From: Planctomycetaceae bacterium
GTDB lineage: Bacteria > Planctomycetota > Planctomycetia > Planctomycetales > Planctomycetaceae
Assembly (NCBI GenBank): GCA_021732845.1
Contig: JAKFUF010000071.1
Coordinates: forward strand, 1 to 64,000
Direction: 5' to 3'
DNA: 64,000 nt
Below the pieces are notes generated by a model, which saw only the letters and a list, made by a program, of their open reading frames with translations, had not been told where the DNA came from and did not search any database. Positions 18,029 to 27,500 of this stretch are shown here, piece by piece. The position numbers and the translations under genes are program-made. Within the stretch, counting starts at the first letter, position 1. Every line of letters begins with the position of its first letter.

Positions 18029-18730
18029 TCAGTTCTCGACCTGCGAGTACACATACAGCATCTCCCGCGCGATCTGGGCACATCGCTCATCGTAGGTGGC
18101 CGCCTCAGCCGGGGTGGAATCCGCGACCTTGGGATCCTCGAACGGAACGGCGACACGCAGGGCGGCGCCCTCCACGACCGGGCAGGCCTTGTCAGCCTGC
18201 GAGCAGGTCAGCACCGCACAGAAATCCTGTTTGGGATTGGGCGGATCCTTGTAGACCTTCGAGTGGCAAATCAACGGGTCGCCCGTTTCCTGAAACCTTA
18301 CGGCGAACTGGGGGTTCTTCCCCTCCTCGGCAATCTCGATTTTGAAGCCGGCCCGCTGCAGCGCGGCGACCGCCCGAGGATTGAATGCCGTGGCTTCCGT
18401 TCCTCCCGAAAAAAACTCGCCCCCCTTCACGCCATAATGCCGGGCCGCTGCCGCTGCCCAAATCTGCGACATGTGGCTCCGCCGGGAATTGTGCGTGCAG
18501 ATAAACGTCAATCGTGCGGGCTGTCCCGCCTGGGTTCTCTCCTGCACGTACTTCGCGATCTTTTCAAGCTGAACCTTGCGCTCCTTGGAAATCTGGTCAA
18601 ACTCCCTGACGCGTGCCTCCACGAAGGAGTGAAGGCTGGGCAGCAGAACTGCTTGTTTGGCCTCCTCGGCGGTACCGAAAGCCAAAAGTCCAAAAATGAG
18701 ATATGCCCCAATTGGCATCGCGATTCGCAT
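18029..18730 (-). CDS. Exported arsenate-reductase/LMW-phosphatase-like protein
   Basis: This is a 233-residue protein. An N-terminal signal peptide (MRIAMPIGAYLIFGLLAFGTA) precedes a charged helix and an ArsC/low-molecular-weight phosphatase domain from about residue 70. The phosphate-binding loop is CTHNSRRS, matching CX5R-S. The later LTCSQADKACP segment matches the redox cysteine region of thioredoxin-coupled ArsC. A periplasmic location is odd for arsenate reductase because the thioredoxin pool is cytoplasmic. It may instead be a protein phosphatase-like or redox protein. The start at 18730 has GGAG eight bases upstream; an ATG ten codons earlier does not. Confidence 0.8.
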   Translation of the reverse strand: MRIAMPIGAYLIFGLLAFGTAEEAKQAVLLPSLHSFVEARVREFDQISKERKVQLEKIAKYVQERTQAGQPARLTFICTHNSRRSHMSQIWAAAAARHYGVKGGEFFSGGTEATAFNPRAVAALQRAGFKIEIAEEGKNPQFAVRFQETGDPLICHSKVYKDPPNPKQDFCAVLTCSQADKACPVVEGAALRVAVPFEDPKVADSTPAEAATYDERCAQIAREMLYVYSQVEN

Positions 18731-18769
18731 GAGATTTCTCCAGTTGCATGTTGGTGACACGGTCTCACG

Positions 18770-19405
18770 CTATGCATCGCACTGCACATCGTCCCAGGGA
18801 CCACCAAAACTGAGCCACTCGAACGCATATTCGCGTTGAAAAAGCACGGAAGGCTGCAGATCAATTGGTACCAGATGCGACTGGGTGCGACAAATCCTGC
18901 AGTACTGGCACCACAAGTCATAATGGCGATCGACTTCCGCGAGCAGCACTCCCGGCGGTCGCAGTTTACTGGATGCCAGAAACGGTTCGATGTCCGAGCC
19001 GAGTGCGGGTATGAGCTCATCGCAAAGGCGGCGCGTGTCGCACTGACGAGTCGGGAGGCCGAGTTCGTCCACCTTGCCGACAATCCACAGCAAAGTCCAT
19101 TCAGCTTCCTGTCGCCATCGCAGGCGATTCCAGTCCTCTGGAGACAGCGAATTGGGATCCAGCAAAAAAGCCTGCTCCCTTGGGCTGACTTGGTCCCAAA
19201 TGCCCTGTTCGTGATACCAATCCATCACTGGACCTGCATCAACGTCAGAGGCCACCGCAACGACGCCTTGCAAGATCACAGCTCTCGTTGCAATTTGGCG
19301 AGCGGTTTTTGCGCACGGCTCATCATACCCTTCGACGGGCTCCGGTGTTGGAGCCACCGAAATGTGATGTGACAGTGCCCAGGCTGCGGTTGTCAGCGGT
19401 TCCAT
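18770..19405 (-). CDS. DUF4272 domain protein
   Basis: This is a 211-residue soluble protein. The pattern of an early ILQGVVAVAS helix, SPREQAFLLDPNSLSPEDWNRL, the W-R-QEAEWTLLWIVGKVDEL helix and the end FEWLSFGGPWDDVQCD matches DUF4272, a family of unknown role often found near stress or toxin-type genes. There is no signal peptide or membrane segment. It is adjacent to, and in the same direction as, the exported ArsC-like gene (39 bases apart), but a functional link is not evident. Confidence 0.75.
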   Translation of the reverse strand: MEPLTTAAWALSHHISVAPTPEPVEGYDEPCAKTARQIATRAVILQGVVAVASDVDAGPVMDWYHEQGIWDQVSPREQAFLLDPNSLSPEDWNRLRWRQEAEWTLLWIVGKVDELGLPTRQCDTRRLCDELIPALGSDIEPFLASSKLRPPGVLLAEVDRHYDLWCQYCRICRTQSHLVPIDLQPSVLFQREYAFEWLSFGGPWDDVQCDA

Positions 19406-19420
19406 ATCCCGGTCAATCCG

Positions 19421-19930
19421 TCAATTCGATCCCGAGGAACCCGACGAACTCGATTCCCCTTCCGCCGCAGCGGCCGCTTCCTGCGCGGCCAAGGCATCGA
19501 CGAAGATTTGCGGATCGCGGACGAGGCGCGTCAGGGAGAATTTGGCTCCCGCGGCACTCGTGGCTCCCGGATGTTCCACCGTCACCTGGACCGTGAAGAG
19601 CTGGTCATTCAGACCCGGCAGCAGGGTTACGGAATAGGTCCACGCCGGGTCATCCTCGAACGGCGCGCCGCTCACATTCTGAAATGGGAGGGCTCCGGCA
19701 ATGACTTCGCCGAGCTTGGACTCGCAGCGGAAGACAGCTTCTGTACGGAGCTTCGACTGGACCGCGCCGCGCATGCCGTTGTACAGCAACTGACTGAGGG
19801 CGGCGAGCGCACCGACGAAGATCGCCAGGGCCAGCAGGACTTCAAACAACGACAACCCATGCCGGGTTGAGCCACGCGTGTGGTGGAACCGGCGGTGTTT
19901 GGCTGTGCTGTGCCGCAGGATGGGTTTCAT
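19421..19930 (-). CDS. gspI: Type II secretion pseudopilin, GspI-like
   Basis: This is a 169-residue minor pseudopilin candidate. The prepilin-like segment RHGLSLFEVLLALAIFVGAL has the G-L-S-L-F-E pattern with glutamate at +5 followed by a long hydrophobic helix. The C-terminus is Ala/Glu/Ser-rich and ends in a Ser/Gly run. Minor pseudopilins cap the type II pseudopilus in the periplasm. The true start is the ATG at 19930, which overlaps the gspH-like stop as ATGA. The longer upstream frame lies inside that gene. It is the last gene of the operon. Confidence 0.8.
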   Translation of the reverse strand: MKPILRHSTAKHRRFHHTRGSTRHGLSLFEVLLALAIFVGALAALSQLLYNGMRGAVQSKLRTEAVFRCESKLGEVIAGALPFQNVSGAPFEDDPAWTYSVTLLPGLNDQLFTVQVTVEHPGATSAAGAKFSLTRLVRDPQIFVDALAAQEAAAAAEGESSSSGSSGSN

Positions 19931-20526
19931 TTCTTGGCACCCCGTTTGATCTGCGAGACCGACACGGCACCGGTCAGCCCGCGGACCGTGAACCGCACCT
20001 CGAAGTTGCGGGTGTCGAACACGATCAGTTCGCCGTCCGTGCCGGTGCCGTCCGGATAGAACAGCACCGGGCTGGACCAAGCCACGGCCTCCAGAAAGCG
20101 GGCGTCTTCCAGCCCATCGAACGAGTTGGGTGGCAGCCGCGTGCCGCCCTTCGTCGTCCATTGACCGGGGTCGAACTGCAGCCCGGCGGGAATCTCGCCG
20201 GAGTACCGGTAGGGCGGTGGCGACTGGGGGGCGCTGCCGGCCGTGCCGATCTCGGCTTCGGGAATGACCACGAATTTGCGGCCGTTCGGTTCAAAGCGAA
20301 ACTGGTAGGTCATTCCGTCGCGCGCGGCACGGACCCGCGCGGTTGAGAGCCGTGTCTGCACCATTTCCGAGGCATGCAGCAGGTTCTGGTCCTGGGCCAG
20401 CCGCATCAGCGCGGGGTACACCATAGCCAGAGCGACCACCAGCACGCCCAGCACCAGCAGCATCTCCATGAGCGTGAAGCCCCGGCGCTGTCTGGAACGG
20501 ATCGCGTGCTGCGGGCCGGCCTGCAT
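19927..20526 (-). CDS. gspH: Type II secretion pseudopilin, GspH/FimT-like
   Basis: This is a 199-residue protein. The prepilin cleavage motif is RRGFTLMEMLLVLGVLVVAL, with Phe at +1 and Glu at +5 after the glycine. A globular domain follows, with SARVRAARDGMTYQFRFEPNGRKF typical of GspH/FimT pseudopilins. It is longer than most GspH proteins. It lies two bases after gspG and overlaps the next pseudopilin by four bases, so translation is coupled. Confidence 0.85.
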   Translation of the reverse strand: MQAGPQHAIRSRQRRGFTLMEMLLVLGVLVVALAMVYPALMRLAQDQNLLHASEMVQTRLSTARVRAARDGMTYQFRFEPNGRKFVVIPEAEIGTAGSAPQSPPPYRYSGEIPAGLQFDPGQWTTKGGTRLPPNSFDGLEDARFLEAVAWSSPVLFYPDGTGTDGELIVFDTRNFEVRFTVRGLTGAVSVSQIKRGAKK

Positions 20527-20528
20527 GC

Positions 20529-20978
20529 TTACAGCCTTCGCTGCCAGTTGGAAATGTCGTCTTCCGTGCCATCAACCTTATCCGGACCCCACGACCAGAT
20601 GTCAGGCTTGTCCTGGTTGTGTTGGCCGGGGTTGGCGTACTGAATTGGGTTCTTCCACGGATCGAGTGGCATCTCCATGGTGTTCTTGAGGTACGGCCCC
20701 TTCCAGCCGGCGTCGTTCCCGTTGGAAGAAATGAGGACCATGACGCCCTCCTGCGTTGAGGGATACAGCCCCTCATGATCAACGGCGTACAGGTCGAGGG
20801 CGTTTTCGAGCCCCTTGATGCTGCCCTGCGCCGCCTGAATATTGGCCTTCTTTTGCTGTCCCAGCAACTGGGGCACGACCATCGCCATGATGACCCCGAG
20901 GATGGCCAGCACCAGCAGCACTTCCATCAGGGTGAAACCGCTTCGTTTTGCCGTCTGCCGCGTGCGCCTGGTTTTCAT
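20529..20978 (-). CDS. gspG: Type II secretion major pseudopilin GspG
   Basis: This is a 149-residue protein with the motif KRSGFTLMEVLLVLAILGVI, cleaved by prepilin peptidase before Phe, with Glu at +5. The C-terminal region has the GspG-specific PLDPWKNPIQYANPGQHN and DIWSWGPDKVDGTEDDISNW segments, which include the acidic residues that bind calcium in GspG. It forms the shaft of the type II pseudopilus. AGGAG lies about eight bases before the ATG. The gap to gspF (123 bases) contains a large hairpin repeat. Confidence 0.95.
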   Translation of the reverse strand: MKTRRTRQTAKRSGFTLMEVLLVLAILGVIMAMVVPQLLGQQKKANIQAAQGSIKGLENALDLYAVDHEGLYPSTQEGVMVLISSNGNDAGWKGPYLKNTMEMPLDPWKNPIQYANPGQHNQDKPDIWSWGPDKVDGTEDDISNWQRRL

Positions 20979-21037
20979 GGGTGATCTCCTTCGCTGTTTG
21001 ACCCGACTGCAATTGAAGACTGAAATTCAAACGAATT

Positions 21038-21094
21038 AAAGTTGCCGAGTCACTCCGTGACTCGCTTCCGGTCACGGAGTGACCGGTCAACTTT
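21038..21094. repeat. Hairpin repeat (AGTCACTCCGTGACT family) between gspF and gspG
   Basis: AAAGTTG and CAACTTT bound a near-perfect inverted repeat whose arms are GAGTCACTCCGTGACTCG and CGGTCACGGAGTGACCGG. Each arm is itself palindromic. The same AGTCACTCCGTGACT word recurs three times in the 431-bp array at 484, 915 and 1347, so this is a dispersed repeat family. Its position inside an operon may affect readthrough or RNA stability. Confidence 0.8.
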
Positions 21095-21101
21095 CAACAT
21101 T

Positions 21102-22313
21102 TTACGACATCGCGCTGGCCCCTTGAAAGACCGGCATCAGCAGGGCGACGACCACGAACAGGATCATGACGGCCATGACCATCAGCATCACCGGTTCGAG
21201 CATCCGGACGAACAGGTCGAGCTGCCGGTGGGTCCGGCGTTCGAGGTTGTCGGAGATGTCCAGCAGCACCTGTTCCAAATTGTTCGCCTCTTCACCCACG
21301 GAAATCATCTCGACCACTTCCTGCGAGAACTGGCCGCTGCTGGCCAGGGGGCGGGCGAGCGATTTTCCGGCGGTGATATTGTCGGCCGCATGCGAGATGG
21401 CCGCGCTGAGGACTTTGTTGCCGGTGGCATCTTTGGCAATCCGCAGAGCATTGAGCAATGGGACGCCGTTTTTGAGCATCGTTCCCAGAATGCGGCAGAA
21501 CCGCGAGGTGGCCAGGTTCTTGATGATCGGACCGAGGCCCACCATTTTGAGCCGCCAGGTGTCATACAGCATCCGCCCACTTTCGGACTGGAGCCACGTC
21601 CAGCCCCACCAGATCAGCCCGACAATGCCGAGGGCGACCCACAGCCCATAATGCTGGAGAAAATCGCTCATTCCCATCAGCACGGTGGTGGCCAGCGGCA
21701 GCTCGCCGAGTTCCTTTTGTCGCTCGAAGATTGGGGCAAACTTGGGAACGAAAAACACCAGCATCGCGATGACAACAATGAAGCCCACGCCCAGCAAGAA
21801 CAGCGGATAGACCAGTGCGCCAACCACGCGGCCCTTCAGGTCTTCTTCGTGTTCGGTAAAGAGCGCCACGCGCTTCAGCACGTCTTCCAGAAAGCCGCCC
21901 TCTTCACCGGCGCGGACCATGCTCACGGCCAGTTCGCTGAAGGCCCGCGGATGCCGTCGCATCGCCTCGGCCAGCCGGGTGCCGTCGGCCACCTGCGCGC
22001 GGACATCCTGCAGGACGGCCGACAGGGCAGGCTGCGTCGCCTGGCGTTCCAGCAGTTCCAGCGACCGCAGCAGCGGGACGCCGGAATGCAGCAGGTCGCC
22101 CATTTGGGAATAGAACGTCGCCAGCTTCGCCGCTGAGACCCGCTTGCCGATTGCCTTCTGCCGCGTCTGCGATGCGTCGGCCATCACGATCCGCGTGGGA
22201 AACAACGACTTCCCCGCCAGCGAACTGAGCGCCTGCTGCTCACTGTCCGCCGTCAGCGTCCCGGTGACTTCAGCACCAGAGATTTCGCGCGCGCGATATT
22301 CGTATTCAGGCAT
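21102..22313 (-). CDS. gspF: Type II secretion inner-membrane protein GspF
   Basis: This is a 403-residue platform protein that couples the ATPase GspE to pseudopilus assembly. The N-terminus (MPEYEYRAREISGAEVTGTL) is the usual GspF start. Two tandem T2SSF domains are present. The first includes FYSQMGDLLHSGVPLLRSLELLE and VRAGEEGGFLEDVL, and the second FCRILGTMLKNGVPLLNALRIA and ISVGEEANNLEQVLLDI. There are three main membrane spans near 175, 225 and 375. I use the ATG at 22313; the longer frame begins at a TTG inside an ATGACAA repeat. Neither start has a clear ribosome site. Confidence 0.92.
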   Translation of the reverse strand: MPEYEYRAREISGAEVTGTLTADSEQQALSSLAGKSLFPTRIVMADASQTRQKAIGKRVSAAKLATFYSQMGDLLHSGVPLLRSLELLERQATQPALSAVLQDVRAQVADGTRLAEAMRRHPRAFSELAVSMVRAGEEGGFLEDVLKRVALFTEHEEDLKGRVVGALVYPLFLLGVGFIVVIAMLVFFVPKFAPIFERQKELGELPLATTVLMGMSDFLQHYGLWVALGIVGLIWWGWTWLQSESGRMLYDTWRLKMVGLGPIIKNLATSRFCRILGTMLKNGVPLLNALRIAKDATGNKVLSAAISHAADNITAGKSLARPLASSGQFSQEVVEMISVGEEANNLEQVLLDISDNLERRTHRQLDLFVRMLEPVMLMVMAVMILFVVVALLMPVFQGASAMS

Positions 22314-22322
22314 GGGAGGAGG

Positions 22323-22497
22323 AATGACAAATGACAAATGACAAATGACAAATTGGCGATTCGTAGGTCATGGTCTCAACGAACTCTCACGTGATGTCAA
22401 CAACGGGCTATGGATCTTGATCTTTAATCGGTCTTGTTAGCGCTGGCAACAAAACCAACAAGCGACCGTTTTGTCATTTGTCATTTTGTCATTTGGA
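22323..22497. repeat. Inverted-repeat element with ATGACAA ends, copy 1
   Basis: Four tandem ATGACAA heptamers (from 22324) face TTTGTCATTTGTCATTTTGTC (22470-22490) about 150 bases away, giving a small element with heptamer-repeat inverted ends. A related element lies at 46930-47131, sharing the ends plus an adjacent GGCG.TTCGT segment. A lone right end lies at 58713-58744. It fills the gspF-gspE gap. Confidence 0.7.
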
Positions 22498-22499
22498 TT

Positions 22500-24179
22500 T
22501 CAGCGTATATCGCCCTTCGTCATCCGGTTCACTTCCTCCACGCTCGTGATCCCCTGGCGGACCTTGTCCCAGCCGTTCATGCGGAGGGTGGTCATGCCCT
22601 GGGCGAGGCCGTACTCTTTGATCTTGCCCGCGCTGGCCTGTTCGATGCATAGTTGCCGCGCGCCGGCGTCGGTGCGGAGCAGTTCATAAATGCCGATTCG
22701 GCCACTATACCCGGTGTCGCGACACGTGCGGCAACCCACTGGCTTGAAAATTTCCGCGGGCCACGGCTTTGGGAAGTCATCCGGCAGGTCGCCCGGTCCC
22801 GGCTTGAAAGGCTGCTTGCACAGCTTACAGAGCACGCGGACGAGCCGCTGCGCCAGAATGCCTTCAATCGTGCTGGCGACCAGATAGGGTTCGACGCCCA
22901 TGTCCACCAGTCGGGTGAAGGCACCGGCGGTGTCGTTGGTGTGGAGCGTGCTGAACACCAGGTGGCCCGTCAGCGAGGCCTGAATCGCGCTGTTGGCGGT
23001 TTCGCTGTCACGAATTTCGCCGATCAGGATCACATCCGGGTCGTGACGCAGGATGCTGCGGAGGCCGGCGGCGAAGGTCAGGCCGATTTTCGAATGCACC
23101 TGGATCTGGCTGATGCCGTCCATGTGATATTCGACCGGGTCCTCGACCGTGATGATCTTGACCTCGGGGCTCTTGATCTCGTTGAGGGCACTGTACAGCG
23201 TGGTCGTTTTACCCGAGCCGGTGGGACCGGTCACCAGCACGATGCCGTGCGGCAGGTTGATCAGGTCAAAGAACGTGGCTGCCATGTCCGTGGGCAGGCC
23301 GACGTTCTTCAGGTTGAACACCATCCGGCTCTTGTCGAGCAGACGCATGACGATTCCCTCGCCATGCAGCATCGGGATGATCGACACGCGGACATCGATC
23401 TCGCGGCCCTGGACCCGGAGCTTGATGCGGCCGTCCTGCGGCAGGCGTTTCTCGGCGATGTTCAGCCGCGCCATGATCTTCAGGCGGCTGATGATGGCTG
23501 CCGAGAATTGGTTGATCTCCGGCGGGACCGGCTGAACCCGCAGCACGCCGTCGATGCGGTAGCGGATCATCAGCCCCTTTTCCTGGGGCTCCAGATGCAC
23601 GTCGCTCGACTTCTGATTCAGGGCTTCGATCAGCAGTTCGTTAACCAGGCGGACCACCGAGGCGGCCTGCGCCATTTCGGCCAGTTCGCCCTCCTGAGCT
23701 TCGATCCCTTCCAGCAGTTCGATGTCTTCTTCTGACCGCTGCGCGACCAGCTCGCCGATGGTGTCGCCACCGACCCCCAGCCGCTCCTTGATCAGCCGCA
23801 CGATGTCTTCGCGGCGGGCCAGCACCGGTTCAAGATGGAACCCCGAGAGGGATCCGAGTTCGTCCAGCGATTCGAGGTCGAATGGGTCGCTGGTGGCCAT
23901 CACCACGCTGCCGTTCCGCCGCCGGATGGGAAACAGCGCGTGGCGGAAGATTTCGCGGGCAGGGAAGTGACCGAGCAGTTCGGGGTCAACATCGACCTGG
24001 CCCAGTTCGACGTACCGCATCCCCAGTTCTTCGCCGATCGCCTGCAGGGCCGCCTCTTCCGAGAGGAACCCAAGTTCGACGAGGGAATGGTCCAGCCGCT
24101 TGCCCGCCTGCTGCAGGCCACGTTGAATCTGGTCGCGGCTCACAAGGCCGCGGGACAATAAAAGTTCGCCAATGTCCAT
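22500..24179 (-). CDS. gspE: Type II secretion ATPase GspE
   Basis: This is a 559-residue cytoplasmic ATPase. An N-terminal MshEN-like domain ([20 protein letters not shown] to about residue 150) precedes the secretion ATPase. It has [20 protein letters not shown] near 190, Walker [18 protein letters not shown] near 320, the Asp box ITVEDPVEY, Walker [17 protein letters not shown] near 383 and the His box [13 protein letters not shown] zinc-binding CKLC...CRTC module is near 455-495. It powers pseudopilus assembly with GspF. Confidence 0.95.
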   Translation of the reverse strand: MDIGELLLSRGLVSRDQIQRGLQQAGKRLDHSLVELGFLSEEAALQAIGEELGMRYVELGQVDVDPELLGHFPAREIFRHALFPIRRRNGSVVMATSDPFDLESLDELGSLSGFHLEPVLARREDIVRLIKERLGVGGDTIGELVAQRSEEDIELLEGIEAQEGELAEMAQAASVVRLVNELLIEALNQKSSDVHLEPQEKGLMIRYRIDGVLRVQPVPPEINQFSAAIISRLKIMARLNIAEKRLPQDGRIKLRVQGREIDVRVSIIPMLHGEGIVMRLLDKSRMVFNLKNVGLPTDMAATFFDLINLPHGIVLVTGPTGSGKTTTLYSALNEIKSPEVKIITVEDPVEYHMDGISQIQVHSKIGLTFAAGLRSILRHDPDVILIGEIRDSETANSAIQASLTGHLVFSTLHTNDTAGAFTRLVDMGVEPYLVASTIEGILAQRLVRVLCKLCKQPFKPGPGDLPDDFPKPWPAEIFKPVGCRTCRDTGYSGRIGIYELLRTDAGARQLCIEQASAGKIKEYGLAQGMTTLRMNGWDKVRQGITSVEEVNRMTKGDIR

Positions 24180-24311
24180 AGGGATCTAACGCATCGCCGA
24201 AGACTGAGAATCACCCGGCGGCACTGCCCTCAGGACAACGGTCGGGATCATCTCTCCGTGAAACAAAGACGCACGTCAAAGGTTGGATGTTCCATGCCCA
24301 TCTGTCGAGTT

Positions 24312-24470
24312 CGAAAATTTGCTGACCGTCACCCTTCTTGGGGATGAATCTGGCTGGCAGCTTCGAGACCGGATTTTAGACAGGATGAGAGGGATGAGAG
24401 AGGATAAGAAAGGATGCTGTCATTGAAGGCTGATCCTTTCACATCCTCATTCATCCTGTCCGAACTTCCA
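24312..24470. repeat. Dispersed GGATG-rich repeat, copy 1 (gspE-gspD gap)
   Basis: A segment from CTGACCGTCAC through AGAAAGGATG to TCATTGAA is shared with 61626-61770 at clearly homologous but diverged level. This copy also has a terminal inverted repeat, GACAGGATGA facing TTCATCCTGTC. No open frame is convincing. It occupies most of the 24180-24506 gap. Confidence 0.65.
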
Positions 24471-24506
24471 CCCAACCATCAAGGGAAGGGCCTGAACCGA
24501 CTGGGA

Positions 24507-27500
24507 CTAGTTCCCGCCGCGACCACGGCCACCGCGGCCTCCATCACCGCCACCGTTCGGTCCGCCAAATCCGCCACTGCCAAATCCACCGCGGCCCCCG
24601 AAGCCACTCGATCCAGGCGCACCAAAGTTTCCGAAGCTGCCTCGGCCACTTCCACCCGGCGTTAAACCTCCACCGCCTGGTGTGAACCCGCCCGGATTAA
24701 ACCCACCCGGGAATCCGCCCCCACCGAACGACGGGAACGACGGAGTAGAATTGCCACTACCACCGGTTGCTGGTGCCGAAGCACCGCCGGTGCTGCTGAC
24801 TTTGACCTTCCCCAGCAGCGACTGCAGGGCCGACTGCACCACCGCTGAATTGCCCGTTTTGAGATTCACGACCTGCACCGTCGGCTGGGCATCGTAGGCC
24901 ATCTGGTCCACAGACTTGACGAGTGCCTCGACCTGCCGGAACAGCGGATCTGCGGCGGAAACAATCAGCGTGTTCGTTTGCGTGTCGGCACTGATGGTCA
25001 TCTCAATGCCCTTCTTCTTACCGCCCCCGGCGCCACCCATCAGCATCGCCAGGGGGTTGAAGCCGCCTCCCCCACCTCGACTGCCGGCACCAGCCGCAGC
25101 CGCCAGCGGGTTCTCGCCTTCCAGTTGTTCCTTGTAGACATCCTCGACGATCGTTTTGACCTTGGTCACGTCAGTGTGCTGAACCACGATCGGCCGTGGG
25201 ACGCGGTCCTTCAGGGTTTCTGGAAGCTCCGCAGAGTCCAGCACCCGCAGCATCTCCTCGATCTGCTTCAACTGCTGATCGGTGCCGCTGACATACAGCG
25301 CGTTCGAGCGTGGCTCAGCAATGATCCGCAACGGACTGCCCCCAGAACTGAGCGAGTTCAAGCCGGTCACATCCATCAGCCCGGAGCCGAGCGACGAAAA
25401 GCTGCTGGACACACTGCCCAAAAGCGTGCTGCCGGTATCCGACTTGGAAACTGATCCCGAAGGAAACAACTGGCCCAGCAGGGTCGCCGTTTCGTTGGCG
25501 TCCGCCGAGCGCAGGTAAAACACGGTCCAGTGTGGCTCGCCATCACCGCCGACGGCCTTGTTGAGCATCTCCAGCATTTCTTCGGCGCGGTTCAAGGCAT
25601 CCATGTCATCGGAGGAGATGATCAGTTTCCCACCGAACACAGTGACATTGAGCGGCTTCTTGGCAGCATTTGTCTGGTCATTACTGGAATTCGCCGCTTC
25701 TGGTGCGGGTTTTGATTCGGTCGCCGCGTTCTTGTCGCTGGCGGCGTCATCGGTGTCATCCACATTCTCATTCTGCTCTTTCAGAGCCTCATCCAGCGCC
25801 TTCAACAGGTCGCCCTCGTCCTCCTCTTCATTCTCTTCCAGCTCTTCGTCGCCCTTCGCGTCCGCGACCTTGGCGGCGGGCGTGGTCCCGGAGCGGCTGC
25901 CAGAAGTGGAGGTCTTCTGGACCTTTGAAGTCACTGGCGGCTTTTCCAATTCGGTCTCGGTTTCGGGCTCCACCAGCGGCTGTGGCATCTTCTGCCGCAC
26001 AGTCGGTGTGAGTGCCGGGATGACGGTCTTGATGATGGGCCGGTCGGACTCCATCTGCCCGAACATCTTTTCGAGCATCGACACCATCTGCTGCGGATCG
26101 TTGCCGTTCAGCGGAATGGTGCGCACCGGTCCGCCGCCAGAACGGTCAGCCATGGTGGCCATATTGCCATCCTCGCCCATTTCCGACAGGAGCTTCCGAA
26201 TCTGCATCACCTGTTCTGGCGTTCCCCGGACAAGCAGTCGCCGACCGAGGGCATCGGCTTCGATGCTTGGTGGATCAACGCGATTCGTGGAGAACAGGCT
26301 GCGAATCGAAGTGGTCACAGCCACGGGATCTTGCTTCTTCAGTGGGATGACCACCACGCTGCCGGTGTTTTCTTCGCCATCCAACTGGGTAATGATGCCC
26401 CGCACCTGGGCCTGCTCATCGGGAACGGCATACACACTGAGTCGCCGGGCCTTCACGTCTTCCGTGATCTGCAGGCCCGGAATAATGGCATTCAGGTTGT
26501 TGATCACGACCTGGAGGTCGGCGTTCTGGAGCGCATAGACCTCAAGCTGCGGGATGTTCATGGACCGCGACCGCGGCCCGTCAACGCTTTCCACATCGAT
26601 CGTCTTGATCGCCGTGCCGATGATCGCCAGATCGGTCGCCGAGGCTGTGACCAACAGACTGTTGGTGCGAATGTCGATCGCCAGTTGGACCTTTTCCTTC
26701 ACGGGTGCCACGGCAGGAGCTGCCGGCACTGGTTGCTGCGTCTGCGGTGCTTGACTACCCCTGTCTCCGCCCCGACCGAAGTCTCCCCGGCCTCCGCCGG
26801 AATCCCCACGTCCGAAATCGCCCCGACCGCCAAACCCCTGCCCACCAAAACTCTGACCCCCAAATCCGCCGAAGCGAGGATCTCCACCGCCCCAGCGGCT
26901 GCCGGTAAACGGCTGCGGTGCGGTTGGTTGGGCCGCGGCGGCCTGAGCCACGACGCCTGCGCGGCCACGCGGAGCCAGTCCGAACAAGTCGCGAATGATC
27001 TTGTCCGCTTCAGAAGCGGTGATGTGCTTGAGCGGGAAGACCTTGATGCCGGGGACATTCGCCTCGGCAATCGCGCCGTTCTCGGACAACAGGCGGACAA
27101 TCCGCTGCAGGTTGCTGCCGATATCGGTGATCACCACCCGGTTGTACTTGGAAACTGTCCCGATCTTCCCCTGCGGCCCCAGCATGTCGCGGATTTCTTC
27201 GACAGCGCCGGCAGCGTCGAACCCTTCCAGAGACATCACAATCTGCAGCAGCTCGTTTTTGCCGTGCTTGGGCAGATCTTCGACCGCCACTTCCGGGATC
27301 AGGTTTGGCGGGATCGGGTTGTCGATGTTCAGCACCACCAAGAACCGGTCGCGTTTGACCAGCAGGTAACCCTTTTGGAGCAGGTATCCGTTGAGGATGT
27401 CCAGAGCTTCGGTCGGGGTGTACCGTGCCTTGTCGTAATAGTTGAACGTCCCAGGCGGCACGACAGTCAGGTCGAGGCTCAGCTCGGCCTCGTCCGCAAA

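Noticed and set aside
22653-23735. Long plus-strand frame opposite gspE
   Set aside because: Antisense shadow of a well-supported ATPase; His/Gln/Arg-rich with no motifs.
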